From NCBI RefSeq assembly GCF_001908725.1, contig NZ_CP018725.1:2667501-2731500 (forward strand): a stretch of DNA of 64,000 nt, in the 5' to 3' direction. Position 1 is the stretch's first letter. Each line of letters starts with the position of its first letter. Positions 46,592-57,483 of this stretch are shown here, piece after piece. Origin of the DNA: Xanthomonas vesicatoria ATCC 35937. GTDB lineage: Bacteria > Pseudomonadota > Gammaproteobacteria > Xanthomonadales > Xanthomonadaceae. Under the pieces are notes generated by a model. That model was not told the DNA's origin, made no database searches, and worked only from the letters and a program-made list of their open reading frames with translations. The translations under genes were made by a program, and so were the position numbers.

Positions 46592-47497
46592 TTACTCGGC
46601 CTTGCTCAGCTTCAGCGCGGTTTCCAGCAGCAGGAACAGCCGGCGGATTTCGGCGCTCATCAGCGCGAAGCGGGCATCGAGTTCGGCACGTGCGCCGTCG
46701 TCGTCGCTGTGTTCCAGCTGGTCCAGCGCGCCGTCGAGGAACTTGAGCTTGCGGATCACCAGATCGTCGCCGAGCACGAACGACAGATTGTCGTCCAGCA
46801 CCAGCGCCAGCTTGGTGACCTGCTTGCCGGCCTCCAGATGCTTGTCGATCTCGTCGCCGCGCAGTTCCTGGTGCTGGCACTTGACCACCGCGCCGCCTTC
46901 GATCGGGTCCTTCATCTCGCATTCTTCGCCCAGGCTCAAACCCTCGGGCAAGGGCTCGCCAGCGATCCAGCCGGTAAGGATGGCGCGCGGGGCCACTTCG
47001 GCATTGAGCGGCAACGCCGGGAAGCTGCCGAGCGCGCCACGGATCTCGCTCATCACGTTTTCGCCGCTCTTGCGGCTGGAGGTGTTGACCGCGATGTAGC
47101 CGTTCTGCAGGTCCAAGATCGCGTCGGTGCGCGAGCTCTTGACGAAGGCGCGCGGCAGCAGCTCATGGATCAGGTCGTCCTTGAGCCGCTTGCGGGCCTT
47201 GCCGCCGGGGCGGCGGCCTTCCTTCTCTTCGATCTCGGCGACCTTGCGCTCGAGTAGGTCGTTGACCACCGCACCGGGCAGGATCTTGTCCTCGCCACCG
47301 ATGGTGAGCCACAGGAACTCTTCCAGACGGTGCGAGAGCACTTCCTGCTCATCGCGGCCGAACGGCGAAATGAAGCCGCGCGAGCTCATTTCCAGCGGGC
47401 CGACCGGCTTGAGCTGCACCTGCGGCAGCAGCGTTTCGATTTCGGAAAAGTCCAGCGTGGTGGGAAAACGGAACAGGGTGAGATTGCGAAAGAACAT
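46592..47497 (-). CDS. rdgC: Recombination-associated protein RdgC
   Basis: 301 aa. N-terminus MFFRNLTLFRFP and the segments RGFISPFGRDEQEV, LLPAVVVNDLLERKV-like ILPGAVVNDLLERKVAEIEE, KDDLIHELLPRAFVKSSRTDA and LDLQNGYIAVNTSS identify RdgC, a ring-shaped DNA-binding protein that limits RecA activity. Standard length. It lies 60 bp after ttcA on the same strand. Confidence 0.96.
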   Translation of the reverse strand: MFFRNLTLFRFPTTLDFSEIETLLPQVQLKPVGPLEMSSRGFISPFGRDEQEVLSHRLEEFLWLTIGGEDKILPGAVVNDLLERKVAEIEEKEGRRPGGKARKRLKDDLIHELLPRAFVKSSRTDAILDLQNGYIAVNTSSRKSGENVMSEIRGALGSFPALPLNAEVAPRAILTGWIAGEPLPEGLSLGEECEMKDPIEGGAVVKCQHQELRGDEIDKHLEAGKQVTKLALVLDDNLSFVLGDDLVIRKLKFLDGALDQLEHSDDDGARAELDARFALMSAEIRRLFLLLETALKLSKAE

Positions 47498-47557
47498 GCG
47501 TAAGACCGAAGAAGAGAAACGTGGAGGTGAAAGACCGACGGCGACCGGGCGGGCGCG

Positions 47558-48472
47558 TCAGTCGCTGTCGTGTGTGGCATCGCCGGCGGCGAACCAGGCG
47601 GTGGAATCGTGCGCAGAGGTGGGGGCATCGGGCGCACGGCCCAGGCGCATGAAATCGAACAGTGCGCGGTCGGCCAGTTGCTCGGGGCGCACGTCGCCGA
47701 GCGCGCGCGCAATCTGCTCGACCCGGCCCGGCTGCTCGTGGTCCCACTGCTGCAGCATGCGGCCGACCTGCTGGCGTTGCAGATTTTCCTGGCTGCCGCA
47801 CAGGGTGCACGGAATGATCGGGAACTGCCGCGCCTGCGCGTATTGGGCAATGTCGGCCTCGCGCACGTAGGCCAGCGGGCGGATCACTACGTGCGCGCCG
47901 TCGTCGCTGCGCAGCTTGGGCGCCATCGCAGCCAGACGCGCATGGTGAAACAGGTTCATGAAAAACGTAGCGACAATGTCGTCGCGGTGATGACCGAGCG
48001 CGATCTTGGTCACGCCATGGGCTTGCGCATAGGCATACAGCGCGCCGCGCCGCAGCCGCGAGCACAATGAACACATGGTCTTGCCGGCCGGAATCACCCG
48101 GCTGACCACCGAGTAGGTGTCTTGCTCGACGATGTCGAATGGCACGCCCAGCTCGCGCAGGTAGGCCGGCAGCACATGGGCCGGGAAGTCCGGCTGCTTC
48201 TGATCCAGATTCACCGCCACCAGCGTGAACGGCACCGGCGCCTTGCGCTGCAGGTGCAGCAGCATGTCCAGCAAGGTGTAGCTGTCCTTGCCGCCGGACA
48301 GGCACACCATGATCTTGTCGCCGGCGGCGATCATGCCGAAATCGGCGATCGCCTGGCCCACCTGGCGCTGCAGCCGCTTGCCCAGGCGCAGCTGCTCACG
48401 CTGCAACCGCTGGCGCGGGTCGCGCGGCGCGGGGTCGGCCAGGGGTTGCGGCAGCGGCAGGACAGCGGTCAT
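47558..48472 (-). CDS. ttcA: tRNA 2-thiocytidine(32) synthetase TtcA
   Basis: 304 aa. PP-loop [20 protein letters not shown] binds ATP. The two CxxC motifs ([12 protein letters not shown] and [16 protein letters not shown]) coordinate the Fe-S cluster used to thiolate C32 of certain tRNAs, and [16 protein letters not shown] is the third family motif. Start ATG 48470-48472; the frame is open further upstream without similarity. Cytoplasmic. Confidence 0.96.
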   Translation of the reverse strand: MTAVLPLPQPLADPAPRDPRQRLQREQLRLGKRLQRQVGQAIADFGMIAAGDKIMVCLSGGKDSYTLLDMLLHLQRKAPVPFTLVAVNLDQKQPDFPAHVLPAYLRELGVPFDIVEQDTYSVVSRVIPAGKTMCSLCSRLRRGALYAYAQAHGVTKIALGHHRDDIVATFFMNLFHHARLAAMAPKLRSDDGAHVVIRPLAYVREADIAQYAQARQFPIIPCTLCGSQENLQRQQVGRMLQQWDHEQPGRVEQIARALGDVRPEQLADRALFDFMRLGRAPDAPTSAHDSTAWFAAGDATHDSD

Positions 48473-49266
48473 AAGCCTCCCATTGTAGCGGCCGGGGTGG
48501 CCGGGTGACCGGCGGGCAGCCGTTGGGTCCGTGTGTGGCCATATCTGCTCGTTGTCCGGTCCCCCACGTGGCCGCAGCGCATCGGCTGGCCGGCTGGCTG
48601 ACGCAGTCTGGAGGGAAGCGCTGGGCGCCGGTGCGCGGGCCAGGCTTGGGTCGGATGTGCCGGAGATGCGTCTCCCGCCGCAATCCTGGTTTGCTGTTGA
48701 TGCTTCCTGGCTTGGTCCTTCTCTCGCTGGCTCTTCCTCGCACATGCAAGGCTTCCGGCAGGCCGTCTACCCACGGACCCTCCTGATGGGCCGTCTGCGC
48801 TGCAGGTCGCCGTTGCGCGACTGGTCTGCGTTGCAGGTTTTTGTGATTGCCTGCTTGCAGGCCTGTCCGGCCGTGTCTGTGGCCGCATGCATAAGGTGCC
48901 CCCCCCATGGCAGGCGAGGTCTGCACGTTCCCGCGTGGCCCAAAGCATATCCCTCGCCCGGCCATGGAACAGCTCGCATCTCGCAGCGCAGCAAGCCTTT
49001 CGACGGCGGGCTGGGTAAAGTCCGCAGGACCGTTTCAGCTGGGATCGGCATGACACCTTCGGCTTCGCTGTATGGCGCGGCTTTTTTCAGTCGGCTTTTT
49101 GGTAGCGCTAACATTTTTTGCGTCGCAACGCAGAACACGCATGCACAGATCCGCTGCATGTGCTGCAGCGACGCGGCGCCACCGGCCCCTACGCATTCCA
49201 TCGCTGCGGTGTGCCGATGCCATCCCTCTCCCCCGTGACGCCCCCCTTTCTGCAGGAGTCCACCCC
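48473..49266. other. 794-bp intergenic region upstream of xylA
   Basis: The longest gene-free stretch outside repeats. Open frames on both strands are Cys/Arg/Pro-rich and unconvincing. It contains a C9 run near 48899-48907 and, at 49100-49113, the xyl-box. The xylA promoter should lie between the box and 49266. Confidence 0.6.
49100..49113 (+). promoter_or_regulatory. xyl-box, probable XylR operator of xylA
   Basis: TGGTAGCGCTAACA, a perfect match to the xyl-box motif described for the LacI-family XylR regulon of Xanthomonas campestris. Its core TAGCGCTA is an exact 8-bp palindrome, as expected for a LacI-type operator. It lies 153 bp before the xylA ATG, flanked by T-runs. Confidence 0.8.
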
Positions 49267-50604
49267 ATGAGCAACACCGTTTACATCGGCGCGAAGGAAT
49301 ATTTTCCCGGCATCGGCAAGATCGGCTTCGAAGGCCGCGACTCCGACAACCCGCTCGCGTTCAAGGTCTACGACGCCAACAAGACCATCGGCGACAAGAC
49401 CATGGCCGAGCACCTGCGCTTTGCCGTGGCCTATTGGCACAGCTTCTGCGGCAATGGCGCCGATCCGTTCGGCCCGGGCACGCGTGCGTATCCGTGGGAC
49501 GCGGGCAATACCGCACTGGGCCGCGCCGAAGCCAAGGCCGATGCCGCATTCGAATTCTTCACCAAGCTCGGCGTGCCGTACTACTGCTTCCACGACATCG
49601 ACCTGTCGCCGGATGCCGATGACATCGGCGAGTACGAGAAAAATCTGAAGCACATGGTCGGCATCGCCAAGCAGCGCCAGACCGACACCGGCATCAAGCT
49701 GTTGTGGGGCACCGCCAACCTGTTCTCGCACCCGCGCTACATGAATGGCGCATCGACCAATCCGGACTTCAACGTGGTCGCGCGTGCGGCCGTGCAGGTC
49801 AAGGCCGCGATCGATGCCACCGTTGAACTCGGTGGCGAGAACTACGTGTTCTGGGGCGGCCGCGAAGGCTATGCCTGCCTGCACAACACCCAGATGAAGC
49901 GCGAGCAGGACAATATGGCGCGCTTCCTCACTCTGGCACGTGATTACGGCCGTGCGATCGGCTTCAAAGGCAACTTCCTGATCGAGCCCAAGCCAATGGA
50001 GCCGATGAAGCACCAGTACGACTTCGACAGCGCCACGGTGATTGGCTTCCTGCGCCAGCACGGCCTGGACCAGGATTTCAAGCTCAATATCGAAGCCAAC
50101 CATGCGACCTTGTCGGGCCACAGCTTCGAGCACGATCTGCAGGTGGCATCCGATGCCGGCCTGCTGGGCAGCATCGACGCCAACCGCGGCAACCCGCAGA
50201 ACGGCTGGGACACCGACCAGTTCCCGACCGACCTGTACGACACTGTCGGCGCGATGCTGGTGGTGCTGCGGCAGGGCGGGCTGGCACCGGGTGGCCTGAA
50301 TTTCGACGCCAAGGTGCGGCGCGAATCGTCCGACCCGCAGGATCTGTTCCTGGCCCACATCGGCGGCATGGACGCATTCGCACGCGGACTGGAAGTGGCC
50401 AATGCGCTGCTGACGGCCTCGCCGCTGGAAACCTGGCGCGCCGAGCGCTACGCCAGCTTCGACAGCGGCGCCGGTGCGGACTTCGCCTCCGGCAAGAGCA
50501 CCCTGGCGGACCTGGCCACCTACGCCGCCGGGAATGTGCCCACGCAGGTCAGCGGCCGCCAGGAAGCCTACGAGAACCTGATCAATCAGTATCTGACGCG
50601 TTGA
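49267..50604 (+). CDS. xylA: Xylose isomerase
   Basis: 445 aa, group II type. Converts D-xylose to D-xylulose. [13 protein letters not shown] [17 protein letters not shown] holds the catalytic His and Asp; [18 protein letters not shown] contains the conserved Trp-Gly-Gly-Arg-Glu-Gly; [38 protein letters not shown] and [20 protein letters not shown] supply the metal ligands. ATG 49267 begins [14 protein letters not shown]. The open frame to 49072 has no similarity. Controlled from the upstream xyl-box; the LacI-family gene converges on it. Confidence 0.96.
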   Translation: MSNTVYIGAKEYFPGIGKIGFEGRDSDNPLAFKVYDANKTIGDKTMAEHLRFAVAYWHSFCGNGADPFGPGTRAYPWDAGNTALGRAEAKADAAFEFFTKLGVPYYCFHDIDLSPDADDIGEYEKNLKHMVGIAKQRQTDTGIKLLWGTANLFSHPRYMNGASTNPDFNVVARAAVQVKAAIDATVELGGENYVFWGGREGYACLHNTQMKREQDNMARFLTLARDYGRAIGFKGNFLIEPKPMEPMKHQYDFDSATVIGFLRQHGLDQDFKLNIEANHATLSGHSFEHDLQVASDAGLLGSIDANRGNPQNGWDTDQFPTDLYDTVGAMLVVLRQGGLAPGGLNFDAKVRRESSDPQDLFLAHIGGMDAFARGLEVANALLTASPLETWRAERYASFDSGAGADFASGKSTLADLATYAAGNVPTQVSGRQEAYENLINQYLTR

Positions 50605-50607
50605 TGT

Positions 50608-50650
50608 GTGTCATGCACGCGCGCCGTATCGCGCTGCGCGTGCATGACAC
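50608..50650. terminator. Hairpin after xylA
   Basis: Perfect 15-bp arms GTGTCATGCACGCGC (50608-50622) and GCGCGTGCATGACAC (50636-50650) around a 13-nt loop, starting 4 bp after the xylA stop. It has no T-run, so it may act as a 3' stabilising or rho-dependent element. The convergent repressor gene ends about 170 bp further on. Confidence 0.6.
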
Positions 50651-50820
50651 CCGCTTGCAGGGCCACAGCGCGCTGCAAGCGAGCGTGTGAGGTATCGAGA
50701 TGGGTGACCCATAGCGCTGCGATCAGGGGGATCGCTGCGCCGACAACACGTCGCATGCGTGCGACAGGAATAGGCAGCTAGCGCCCATCTTGCAGCGACA
50801 CTGTGGTGCGTTAGCCGCTC

Positions 50821-51888
50821 TTACTCGGTCGGATCGATTGCGATCGGTGCGGCCACCGAATCCCGCTTGACCAGCAGGTGCGCGACCACATGATCGACCA
50901 TCTTCGACGTGCGTTCCTTGGCGCGAATCGTCTTCAACAAGATGTCCAGCGCGGCATCGGCCATGGCGGCGATGGGCTGCTGCACGGTGGTGAGTTCCGG
51001 CCAGACGGCAGTGGCTGCGGAGGTGTCGTCGAAGCCCACGACCGACAGATCGCGAGGTACGTCCAGCCCGCGTCGGTGCGCCACCGAGATGGCCGCTGCG
51101 GCCATGTCGTCGTTGCTGGCGAAGATCGCGCTGGGGCGACGTTTGCGTGCGAGCAACTTTTCGGCCGCGACCAAGCCGGACTTGTAGGTGTAGTCGCCCG
51201 GCTGCACCAGATGTTTGTCCAGACGCAGGCCGGCGTGCGCAAGCGCAGCCTGAAATCCTTCGAAACGCCGCGTGCTGGCCGACAGGTTGGGATGCCCGGC
51301 GATGTAGCCGATGCGGGTATGTCCCTGCGCGATCAGATGCTCGGTGATCTCCTTGGCCGCGGCGAATTCGTCGATGCGCACGCAGGCCACGTCGGGACTG
51401 AAATGGTTGGACGCGATCGCCACCACCGGCACCTTGGCGCGCACCAGTTCCAGCACCGCGGCGCGGGATTCGCACAACGGTGGCGGCAGGATCACCCCGG
51501 CCACGCCCTTGGCGAGCTTGCGTGCAGCCTTGCGTTCGGCATCGGCGTCGAGATCGTCCCAGCAATCGATCACCAACTGGATCGAGGTACGCGAGGCGAC
51601 CCGCAGCACGCCCAGCAGCAATTCACGCAGATACGCGCCACTGGGGTCGCTGTAGATCAGCGCAATGCGCGTGCTCTGCGCGGCGGCCAGCGCGCTGGCG
51701 GCCAGGTTGGGCGTGTAGCCGAGCTTGTCGACCGCACGCATCACCCGCTCACGGGTGGCGTCGCGCACGCTGCCGGTGTTGTTGACCACACGCGAGACCG
51801 TCATCGGCGACACTTTCGCCAGCGCCGCCACCTCGTCGATGGTGGTCGCGCGGCTGGTGCGGCGGACCGATTTCCTGACCTTCTCCAA
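50821..51888 (-). CDS. xylR: LacI-family transcriptional repressor, probable XylR
   Basis: 355 aa. N-terminal LacI helix-turn-helix and hinge (TTIDEVAALAKVSPMTVSRV, then NNTGSVRDATRERV, GYTPNLAASALA), followed by a periplasmic-binding-protein-like sensor domain ending VGFDDTSAATAVWPELTTV. The start is TTG 51886-51888, preceded by GAAGAGG at good spacing; the long upstream frame lacks similarity. It lies between xylA and the glucuronoxylan operon, where the Xanthomonas XylR gene is found, so XylR is the likely identity. The ligand would be xylose or a xylo-derived sugar. Divergent from the GH67 gene. Confidence 0.85.
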   Translation of the reverse strand: MEKVRKSVRRTSRATTIDEVAALAKVSPMTVSRVVNNTGSVRDATRERVMRAVDKLGYTPNLAASALAAAQSTRIALIYSDPSGAYLRELLLGVLRVASRTSIQLVIDCWDDLDADAERKAARKLAKGVAGVILPPPLCESRAAVLELVRAKVPVVAIASNHFSPDVACVRIDEFAAAKEITEHLIAQGHTRIGYIAGHPNLSASTRRFEGFQAALAHAGLRLDKHLVQPGDYTYKSGLVAAEKLLARKRRPSAIFASNDDMAAAAISVAHRRGLDVPRDLSVVGFDDTSAATAVWPELTTVQQPIAAMADAALDILLKTIRAKERTSKMVDHVVAHLLVKRDSVAAPIAIDPTE

Positions 51889-52049
51889 GCGTGGCCTCTT
51901 CAAGTGCGAGCGAATGTTGGTCCAAGCACGCGTGGTACTGCCGATCAACGTGCAGCAGCTGCGAGCATGAGGATGCAAGCCATGGTACCGGGAAGCAGAC
52001 AGAGCGGGGAGATGCGCACAGGCGCTACTACCGCATCGGAGCGTACGGC

Positions 52050-54251
52050 ATGAGCGCACGCCCGATGGGACGCAGTCGCGCATGCACGCGTGCGTTGGCG
52101 CTCATGTGGCTGGTGTTGTTGGGCGGTGTGCTGCTGCCGGCGGCGCCGGTACATGCCGAAGATGGTTACGAGCTCTGGTTGCGCTACCAGAAGGTGCGCG
52201 ATGCCGAGCCGTTGCGGGCAAACGCGCAGACCTTGGTGATTGCCAGCGACTCGCCCACCCTGCATGCCGCGCGCGATGAGCTGACGCGCGGGGTGCAGGG
52301 CTTGCTCGGCTATGCCCTGCACAGCGCTGCAACAGTGACTGCCGATGGTGCGATCTTGCTGGGCGCCGCCAGCGCACCGCAGATCACCGCATTGCAGCTG
52401 AAAACCGACGATCTGGGCCGTGAGGGGTATCTGATCCAGACCGTGCGCGTGGATGGGCATCGCGCCACTGCCATCGTGGGCGGCAGCGACGTCGGTGCGT
52501 TGTATGGCGTCTTTCATTTCCTGCGCCTGCTGCAGACCGGCCAGCCGGTCAGCGCGCTCGACGTACGCGAATCGCCGCGCTTGCAGCTGCGCATGCTCAA
52601 CCACTGGGACAACCTGGATGGCGTGGTGGAGCGCGGCTATGCCGGTGCATCGTTATGGAACTGGCAGACCCTGCCCGGCTATCTGGATCCGCGCTACACC
52701 GACTATGCGCGCGCCAATGCGTCGCTGGGCATCAACGGAACCGTGCTCAACAATGTCAATGCCAAGGCCTGGAGTCTGACACCGCAGTATCTGGACAAGG
52801 CCGCGGCACTGGCCAAGGTGTTTCGTCCCTACGGCATCCGCGTGTTTCTCAGCGCGCGCTTCAGTGCACCGATCGAGATTGGGGGCTTGAAAACCGCCGA
52901 CCCGCTGGACCCGCAGGTGCAGCAGTGGTGGCGTGCCAAGGCCGACGAGATCTACGCGCGCATTCCGGATTTTGGCGGGTTCCTGGTCAAGGCCAACTCC
53001 GAAGGCCAGCCCGGTCCGCAGGATTACGGGCGCTCGCATGCCGATGGCGCAAACCTGCTGGCCGACGCGCTGGCGCCCCATGGGGGCGTGGTGATGTGGC
53101 GCGCGTTCGTGTATTCGCATGAGCAACCGGACGATCGCGCCAAACAGGCGTACAGCGAGTTTGTGCCGCTCGATGGCGCCTTCCGCGACAACGTGATCGT
53201 GCAGGTCAAGAACGGCGCGATCGACTTCCAGCCACGTGAGCCGTTTCATCCGTTGTTCGGCGCGATGCGCAAGACGCCGCTGATGCCTGAGTTCCAGATC
53301 ACCAAGGAATACCTGGGCTTTTCCACCCACCTTGCCTATCTGGGCACGCTATTTGCCGAAACCCTGCAGGCCGATACCTATGCGCGCGGCAAGGGCTCGA
53401 CCGTCGCCAAGACGGTGGACGGCACGCTGTTCAACTCCGGCAAGCGGGCGCGGCTCACCGGCATTGCCGGCGTGGCCAATATCGGTGCCGATCACAACTG
53501 GAGCGGCTCGATTTTCGATCAGGCCAACTGGTATGCCTACGGGCGGTTGGCGTGGAATCCGGCGTTGTCGCCGGAGGCGATCGCGCAGGACTGGGTGCGT
53601 ATGACGTTGTCCAACGATCCGGCCGTGGTCACGCCGGTGGTGGGCATGATGCTGCGCTCGCGCGAGGCGGTGGTGGACTACATGACGCCGCTGGGCCTGC
53701 ATCACCTGATGGGGCGCGGCCACCATTACGGCCCGGCGCCGTGGGATGCCGGCAGCGAGCGCCCCGATTGGGACCCGGTGTATTACCACCGCGCCGATCG
53801 CAATGGCATTGGTTTCGATCGCAGCGCCAGCGGCAGCAACGCGGTAGCGCAATACGCAGCGCCGGTGGCGCGCGTGTTCGGCGATGTGCAACGCGTGCCC
53901 GAGCAGTATCTGCTGTGGTTCCACCATGTGTCGTGGGACCGGCGCATGGCCTCGGGACGGCCGCTCTGGGACGAGCTGGTCTGGCACTACGACCATGGCG
54001 TGGACGAAGTGCGTGCGATGCGCGCGACCTGGCAAGGCCTGGCTGGCAAGATCGATGCGCCGCGCTATCGGCAGGTAAGCGATTTTTTGGCCATCCAGCA
54101 GAACGAGGCGCAGTGGTGGCGCGATGCCAGCATCGCCTATTTCCAGAGCGTGTCCGGGCGTGCATTACCGGCCGACGTGGCGCCGCCCGCGCATCCGCTG
54201 GCGTATTACCAGGCATTGACGTTTCCCTACGCACCAGGAAATCCGAAATGA
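52050..54251 (+). CDS. agu67A: GH67 alpha-glucuronidase
   Basis: 733 aa. Signal peptide around ALMWLVLLGGVLLPAAPVHA, so exported, probably periplasmic. It removes (4-O-methyl)-glucuronic acid from the terminal xylose of xylo-oligosaccharides. GH67 motifs are intact: LNHWDNLDGVVERGYAG, the acid Glu in VKANSEGQPGPQDYGR, the paired base residues Asp in GAIDFQPREPFHPLFG and Glu in MPEFQITKEYLG, and NIGADHNWSGSIFDQANWYA. ATG 52050 follows CGGAG. First gene of the operon; its TGA overlaps the next ATG (ATGA). Confidence 0.95.
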   Translation: MSARPMGRSRACTRALALMWLVLLGGVLLPAAPVHAEDGYELWLRYQKVRDAEPLRANAQTLVIASDSPTLHAARDELTRGVQGLLGYALHSAATVTADGAILLGAASAPQITALQLKTDDLGREGYLIQTVRVDGHRATAIVGGSDVGALYGVFHFLRLLQTGQPVSALDVRESPRLQLRMLNHWDNLDGVVERGYAGASLWNWQTLPGYLDPRYTDYARANASLGINGTVLNNVNAKAWSLTPQYLDKAAALAKVFRPYGIRVFLSARFSAPIEIGGLKTADPLDPQVQQWWRAKADEIYARIPDFGGFLVKANSEGQPGPQDYGRSHADGANLLADALAPHGGVVMWRAFVYSHEQPDDRAKQAYSEFVPLDGAFRDNVIVQVKNGAIDFQPREPFHPLFGAMRKTPLMPEFQITKEYLGFSTHLAYLGTLFAETLQADTYARGKGSTVAKTVDGTLFNSGKRARLTGIAGVANIGADHNWSGSIFDQANWYAYGRLAWNPALSPEAIAQDWVRMTLSNDPAVVTPVVGMMLRSREAVVDYMTPLGLHHLMGRGHHYGPAPWDAGSERPDWDPVYYHRADRNGIGFDRSASGSNAVAQYAAPVARVFGDVQRVPEQYLLWFHHVSWDRRMASGRPLWDELVWHYDHGVDEVRAMRATWQGLAGKIDAPRYRQVSDFLAIQQNEAQWWRDASIAYFQSVSGRALPADVAPPAHPLAYYQALTFPYAPGNPK

Positions 54252-56212
54252 GCACGCGCGTGATGACACCCCTGGCGGTACTGCTGTCTGCGGCAATAGT
54301 GTCCAGCGCTGCACAGGCTGCCGATGCGCCGTTGCTGCACGCGCTCTTTCAAGACCATGTGGTGCTGCAGCGCGATGCACCGGTCAAGGTCTGGGGCGAT
54401 GCGGCGCCGGGCATGCGCGTCACCGTGCAACTGGAGACGCAGCGGGTACAAGCACGCGCCGACCGTGACGGGCATTGGCAGGCGCGCCTGCCTGCACACG
54501 CGGCCGGTGGCCCGTACCGCTTGCAGGCCAGCACATCCGATGGCACCACCCAGCAAGTGAGCGATGTGCTGATCGGTGATGTGTGGCTGTGCTCGGGCCA
54601 ATCCAACATGGAATTGCAGGTGCATCGCACGCTGGATGCACGCAGCGAAATTGCCGATGCCGATCACCCCACCATCCGCATGTTCAAGGTGCCTGCGCAA
54701 TCCAGCCCCACCCCGCAGACGCGTTTCGGTGGCCAGTCGGAATGGCAGCTCACCACGCCGGAAACGGTGAAGGACTTTTCTGCGGCGTGTTACTACTTCG
54801 CACGCGAATTGCAGAAGACCGTCGATGTGCCGATGGGCCTGATCAACGCCTCGTGGGGCGGCTCGCAGCTGCAGGCCTGGATCGGCGACACGGCATTGCG
54901 TGCCGCAGGCGACGATGGCCCGGCGCTAGATGTGCTGGCGCGTTACGCACGCGATCCGGTGGAGGCCGCGCCGCGTTGGGGCGCACTGTGGGAGGGCTGG
55001 TGGCATGCGCACGGCGAAGGCGATCCCTGGCAACCGGATGCGCCCGGCGCCTGGCAAACCGCGCCGGCGGCATTGGGCGCGTGGGACGACTGGGGCGTAC
55101 CGCAGCTGGTCGGTTTCAATGGCATGGTCTGGTACCGCACCACCATTGAGCTGAGCGCCGCGCAGGCCGCGCAGGACGCCAGCTTGTTGCTTGGGCCGGT
55201 GGACGAGCTGGATCAAACCTGGGTCAATGGGCGCGGCGTGGGCAGCAGCTACGGCGCCGACCAGCCGCGCCGCTACACGCTGCCGCGCGGCCACCTGCAT
55301 GCCGGGCGCAACAGCATCGTGCTCAACGTGCTCAACACCTATCGCCGCGGTGGATTGCTGGGCGATGCATCGTCGCGTGCGCTGCAGTTTGCCGATGGCA
55401 GCACGCTGCCGCTGGATGCGCCGTGGCAGTACCAGATCGTGTCGCCGCAACTCGGCACACCGCCACGCGCGCCGTGGTCGTCGGCGGCCGGGCTGACCAC
55501 CTTGTACAACGGCATGATCGCCCCGCTCGGCCAGCTGGGGCTGCGGGGCGTGCTGTGGTACCAGGGCGAATCCAATGCCGGCGATGCGGTGCATTATCCC
55601 GCGCTGCTGCAGGCCTGGCAGCGCGACTGGCGTGCACGCTTCGGTGCAACGCTGCCGCTGCTGGTGGTGCAGCTTGCCAACTACGGCGCGCCGCCCATGC
55701 ACCCGGTGGAAAGCGGGTGGGCGCAGCTGCGCGAAGCGCAGCGCCGCTTCGTTGCCGACGATGCGCATGCGGGCCTGGCGGTGGCCATCGACATCGGCGA
55801 CCGCTACGACATCCATCCTGCCAACAAGCAGGAGCTTGGGCGGCGCCTGGCGCGCGCGGCGCGGCATGTGGTGTATGGCGAGGCGATTGCGCCGTCCGGC
55901 CCGGTGCCGCGCAGCGCACGTCGCGATGGCGATGCCATCCGCATTGCCTTCGACGACGTGGATGCGGCGTTGCTGAGTTACGGCAACGACGCACCGATCG
56001 GCTTTGAAGTCTGCGCTGCGGCAGCCAACAATTGCCGCTACACCAGCGCCACGCTGCAGGGCCACGAGGCCAGCCTGCGTGTTCCTTCCGGCCTCGCCGC
56101 CACCCGCGTGCGCTACTGCTGGGCCGACAGCCCGGTCTGCACCTTGTACGACCGCAGCGGCCTGCCGGCCGGCCCGTTCGAACTTCCCATCACTTCCGCC
56201 TCTTCCCCATGA
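54248..56212 (+). CDS. SGNH acetylesterase (CE20 / sialate O-acetylesterase-like)
   Basis: 654 aa with signal peptide [16 protein letters not shown]. Catalytic Ser lies in [11 protein letters not shown] near residue 118; [16 protein letters not shown] is block [21 protein letters not shown] is the Gln-Gly-Glu-Ser-Asn block; and [18 protein letters not shown] holds the catalytic Asp-x-x-His near residue 522. A jelly-roll-like inserted domain ([13 protein letters not shown] to LNTYRRGGL) is also present. Xanthomonas CE20 enzymes deacetylate plant polysaccharides; this operon suggests acetylated xylo-oligosaccharides. Overlaps both neighbours by 4 bp. Confidence 0.88.
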   Translation: MSTRVMTPLAVLLSAAIVSSAAQAADAPLLHALFQDHVVLQRDAPVKVWGDAAPGMRVTVQLETQRVQARADRDGHWQARLPAHAAGGPYRLQASTSDGTTQQVSDVLIGDVWLCSGQSNMELQVHRTLDARSEIADADHPTIRMFKVPAQSSPTPQTRFGGQSEWQLTTPETVKDFSAACYYFARELQKTVDVPMGLINASWGGSQLQAWIGDTALRAAGDDGPALDVLARYARDPVEAAPRWGALWEGWWHAHGEGDPWQPDAPGAWQTAPAALGAWDDWGVPQLVGFNGMVWYRTTIELSAAQAAQDASLLLGPVDELDQTWVNGRGVGSSYGADQPRRYTLPRGHLHAGRNSIVLNVLNTYRRGGLLGDASSRALQFADGSTLPLDAPWQYQIVSPQLGTPPRAPWSSAAGLTTLYNGMIAPLGQLGLRGVLWYQGESNAGDAVHYPALLQAWQRDWRARFGATLPLLVVQLANYGAPPMHPVESGWAQLREAQRRFVADDAHAGLAVAIDIGDRYDIHPANKQELGRRLARAARHVVYGEAIAPSGPVPRSARRDGDAIRIAFDDVDAALLSYGNDAPIGFEVCAAAANNCRYTSATLQGHEASLRVPSGLAATRVRYCWADSPVCTLYDRSGLPAGPFELPITSASSP

Positions 56213-57483
56213 GCGAGACCCCGATGTCACAGACTTCCGACTCCCCTGCACCGCTGCAAGGTTCTGCCCGCGACCGCGAGATCGTCGAGGCGCGCGTCAT
56301 CGTCACCTGCCCTGGGCGCAACTTCGTCACCTTGAAGATTCGCACCCGCGCAGGGATCACCGGGCTGGGCGATGCCACGCTCAATGGTCGCGAACTGGCG
56401 GTGGCGGCGTACCTGCAGGAACACCTGGTACCGAACCTGATCGGCCGCGATGCCGGGCGCATCGAGGACATCTGGCAGTTCTTCTACCGCGGTGCGTATT
56501 GGCGCCGTGGCCCGGTGACGATGAGCGCGATTGCCGCAGTGGACGTAGCGCTGTGGGACATCCTGGGCAAGATGGCCGGCCTGCCGTTGTACCAGCTGCT
56601 GGGCGGGCGCTCGCGCGAAGGTGCGCTGGTCTATGGTCACGCCAACGGCCGCGATATCGCCGAAACGAGCGACGAGGTGGGCCGCTTCCGCGAGATGGGC
56701 TTTATCGCCATTCGCGCGCAATGCGGCGTGCCCGGCATCAAGAAGACCTATGGCATTTCCAGCGGCGGCAAGCCGTACGAGCCCGCCGAAAGCGAACTGC
56801 CTACCGAAACGGTGTGGTCCACGCCGCGTTACCTGGGCGTTGTGCCGAAGTTGTTCGAGCAATTGCGCAGCGATCACGGCAATGAGATCGAGCTGCTGCA
56901 CGATGCGCATCACCGGCTCACCCCGATCGAGGCCGCGCGCCTGGGCCGCGATCTGGAGCCGTACCGGCTATTCTGGCTGGAAGACGCCACGCCAGCGGAA
57001 AACCAGCGTGCGTTCGAGATCATTCGCCAACACACGGTGACGCCATTGGCAGTGGGCGAAGTGTTCAATTCGATCTGGGACTGCAAGCACCTGATCGAGC
57101 AGCAACTGATCGACTACATCCGCACCACGATCGTGCATGCCGGCGGCATCACCCACGTGCGACGGCTCGCGGATTTTGCCGCGTTGCATCAGGTGCGCAC
57201 CGGCTTCCACGGCGCCACCGATCTGTCGCCGGTGTGCATGGGCGCGGCCCTGCACTTCGATACCTGGGTGCCCAACTTCGGCATCCAGGAATACATGTTC
57301 CATTCCGACGAGGCCAACGCGGTGTTTCCGCACGACTACGTGTTCCGCGACGGGCGCCTGCATTGCGGCGAAACCCCGGGGCATGGCGTGGACATCGACG
57401 AGGCGCTGGCCGCCAAGTATCCGTATGTGCCTAAACAGCTGCCGATTGCACGCCTGGAAGACGGCGCGATGTGGGATTGGTGA
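56209..57483 (+). CDS. D-mannonate dehydratase, enolase-superfamily (ManD) type
   Basis: 424 aa. Dehydrates D-mannonate to 2-keto-3-deoxygluconate in the cytoplasm. It is the RspA/ManD enolase-superfamily type, not the TIM-barrel UxuA type. Metal ligands are Asp in [11 protein letters not shown] (~230), Glu in [12 protein letters not shown] (~257) and Glu in AVGEVFNS (~284); the conserved Tyr is in [11 protein letters not shown] (~181), and IRAQCGVPG and [14 protein letters not shown] are family blocks. No signal peptide. A second ATG at 56224 is possible. Overlaps the esterase gene by 4 bp and the next gene by 1 bp. Confidence 0.93.
   Translation: MSETPMSQTSDSPAPLQGSARDREIVEARVIVTCPGRNFVTLKIRTRAGITGLGDATLNGRELAVAAYLQEHLVPNLIGRDAGRIEDIWQFFYRGAYWRRGPVTMSAIAAVDVALWDILGKMAGLPLYQLLGGRSREGALVYGHANGRDIAETSDEVGRFREMGFIAIRAQCGVPGIKKTYGISSGGKPYEPAESELPTETVWSTPRYLGVVPKLFEQLRSDHGNEIELLHDAHHRLTPIEAARLGRDLEPYRLFWLEDATPAENQRAFEIIRQHTVTPLAVGEVFNSIWDCKHLIEQQLIDYIRTTIVHAGGITHVRRLADFAALHQVRTGFHGATDLSPVCMGAALHFDTWVPNFGIQEYMFHSDEANAVFPHDYVFRDGRLHCGETPGHGVDIDEALAAKYPYVPKQLPIARLEDGAMWDW

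Noticed and set aside
48531..49238. 235-codon plus-strand open frame upstream of xylA
   Set aside because: Cys/Arg/Pro-rich composition, no ribosome-binding site or domain, and it runs through the xyl-box and xylA promoter.
49072..49266. N-terminal extension of xylA by 65 codons
   Set aside because: XylA similarity begins at [12 protein letters not shown] (49267); the extension covers the xyl-box region and is Arg/Ala-rich.
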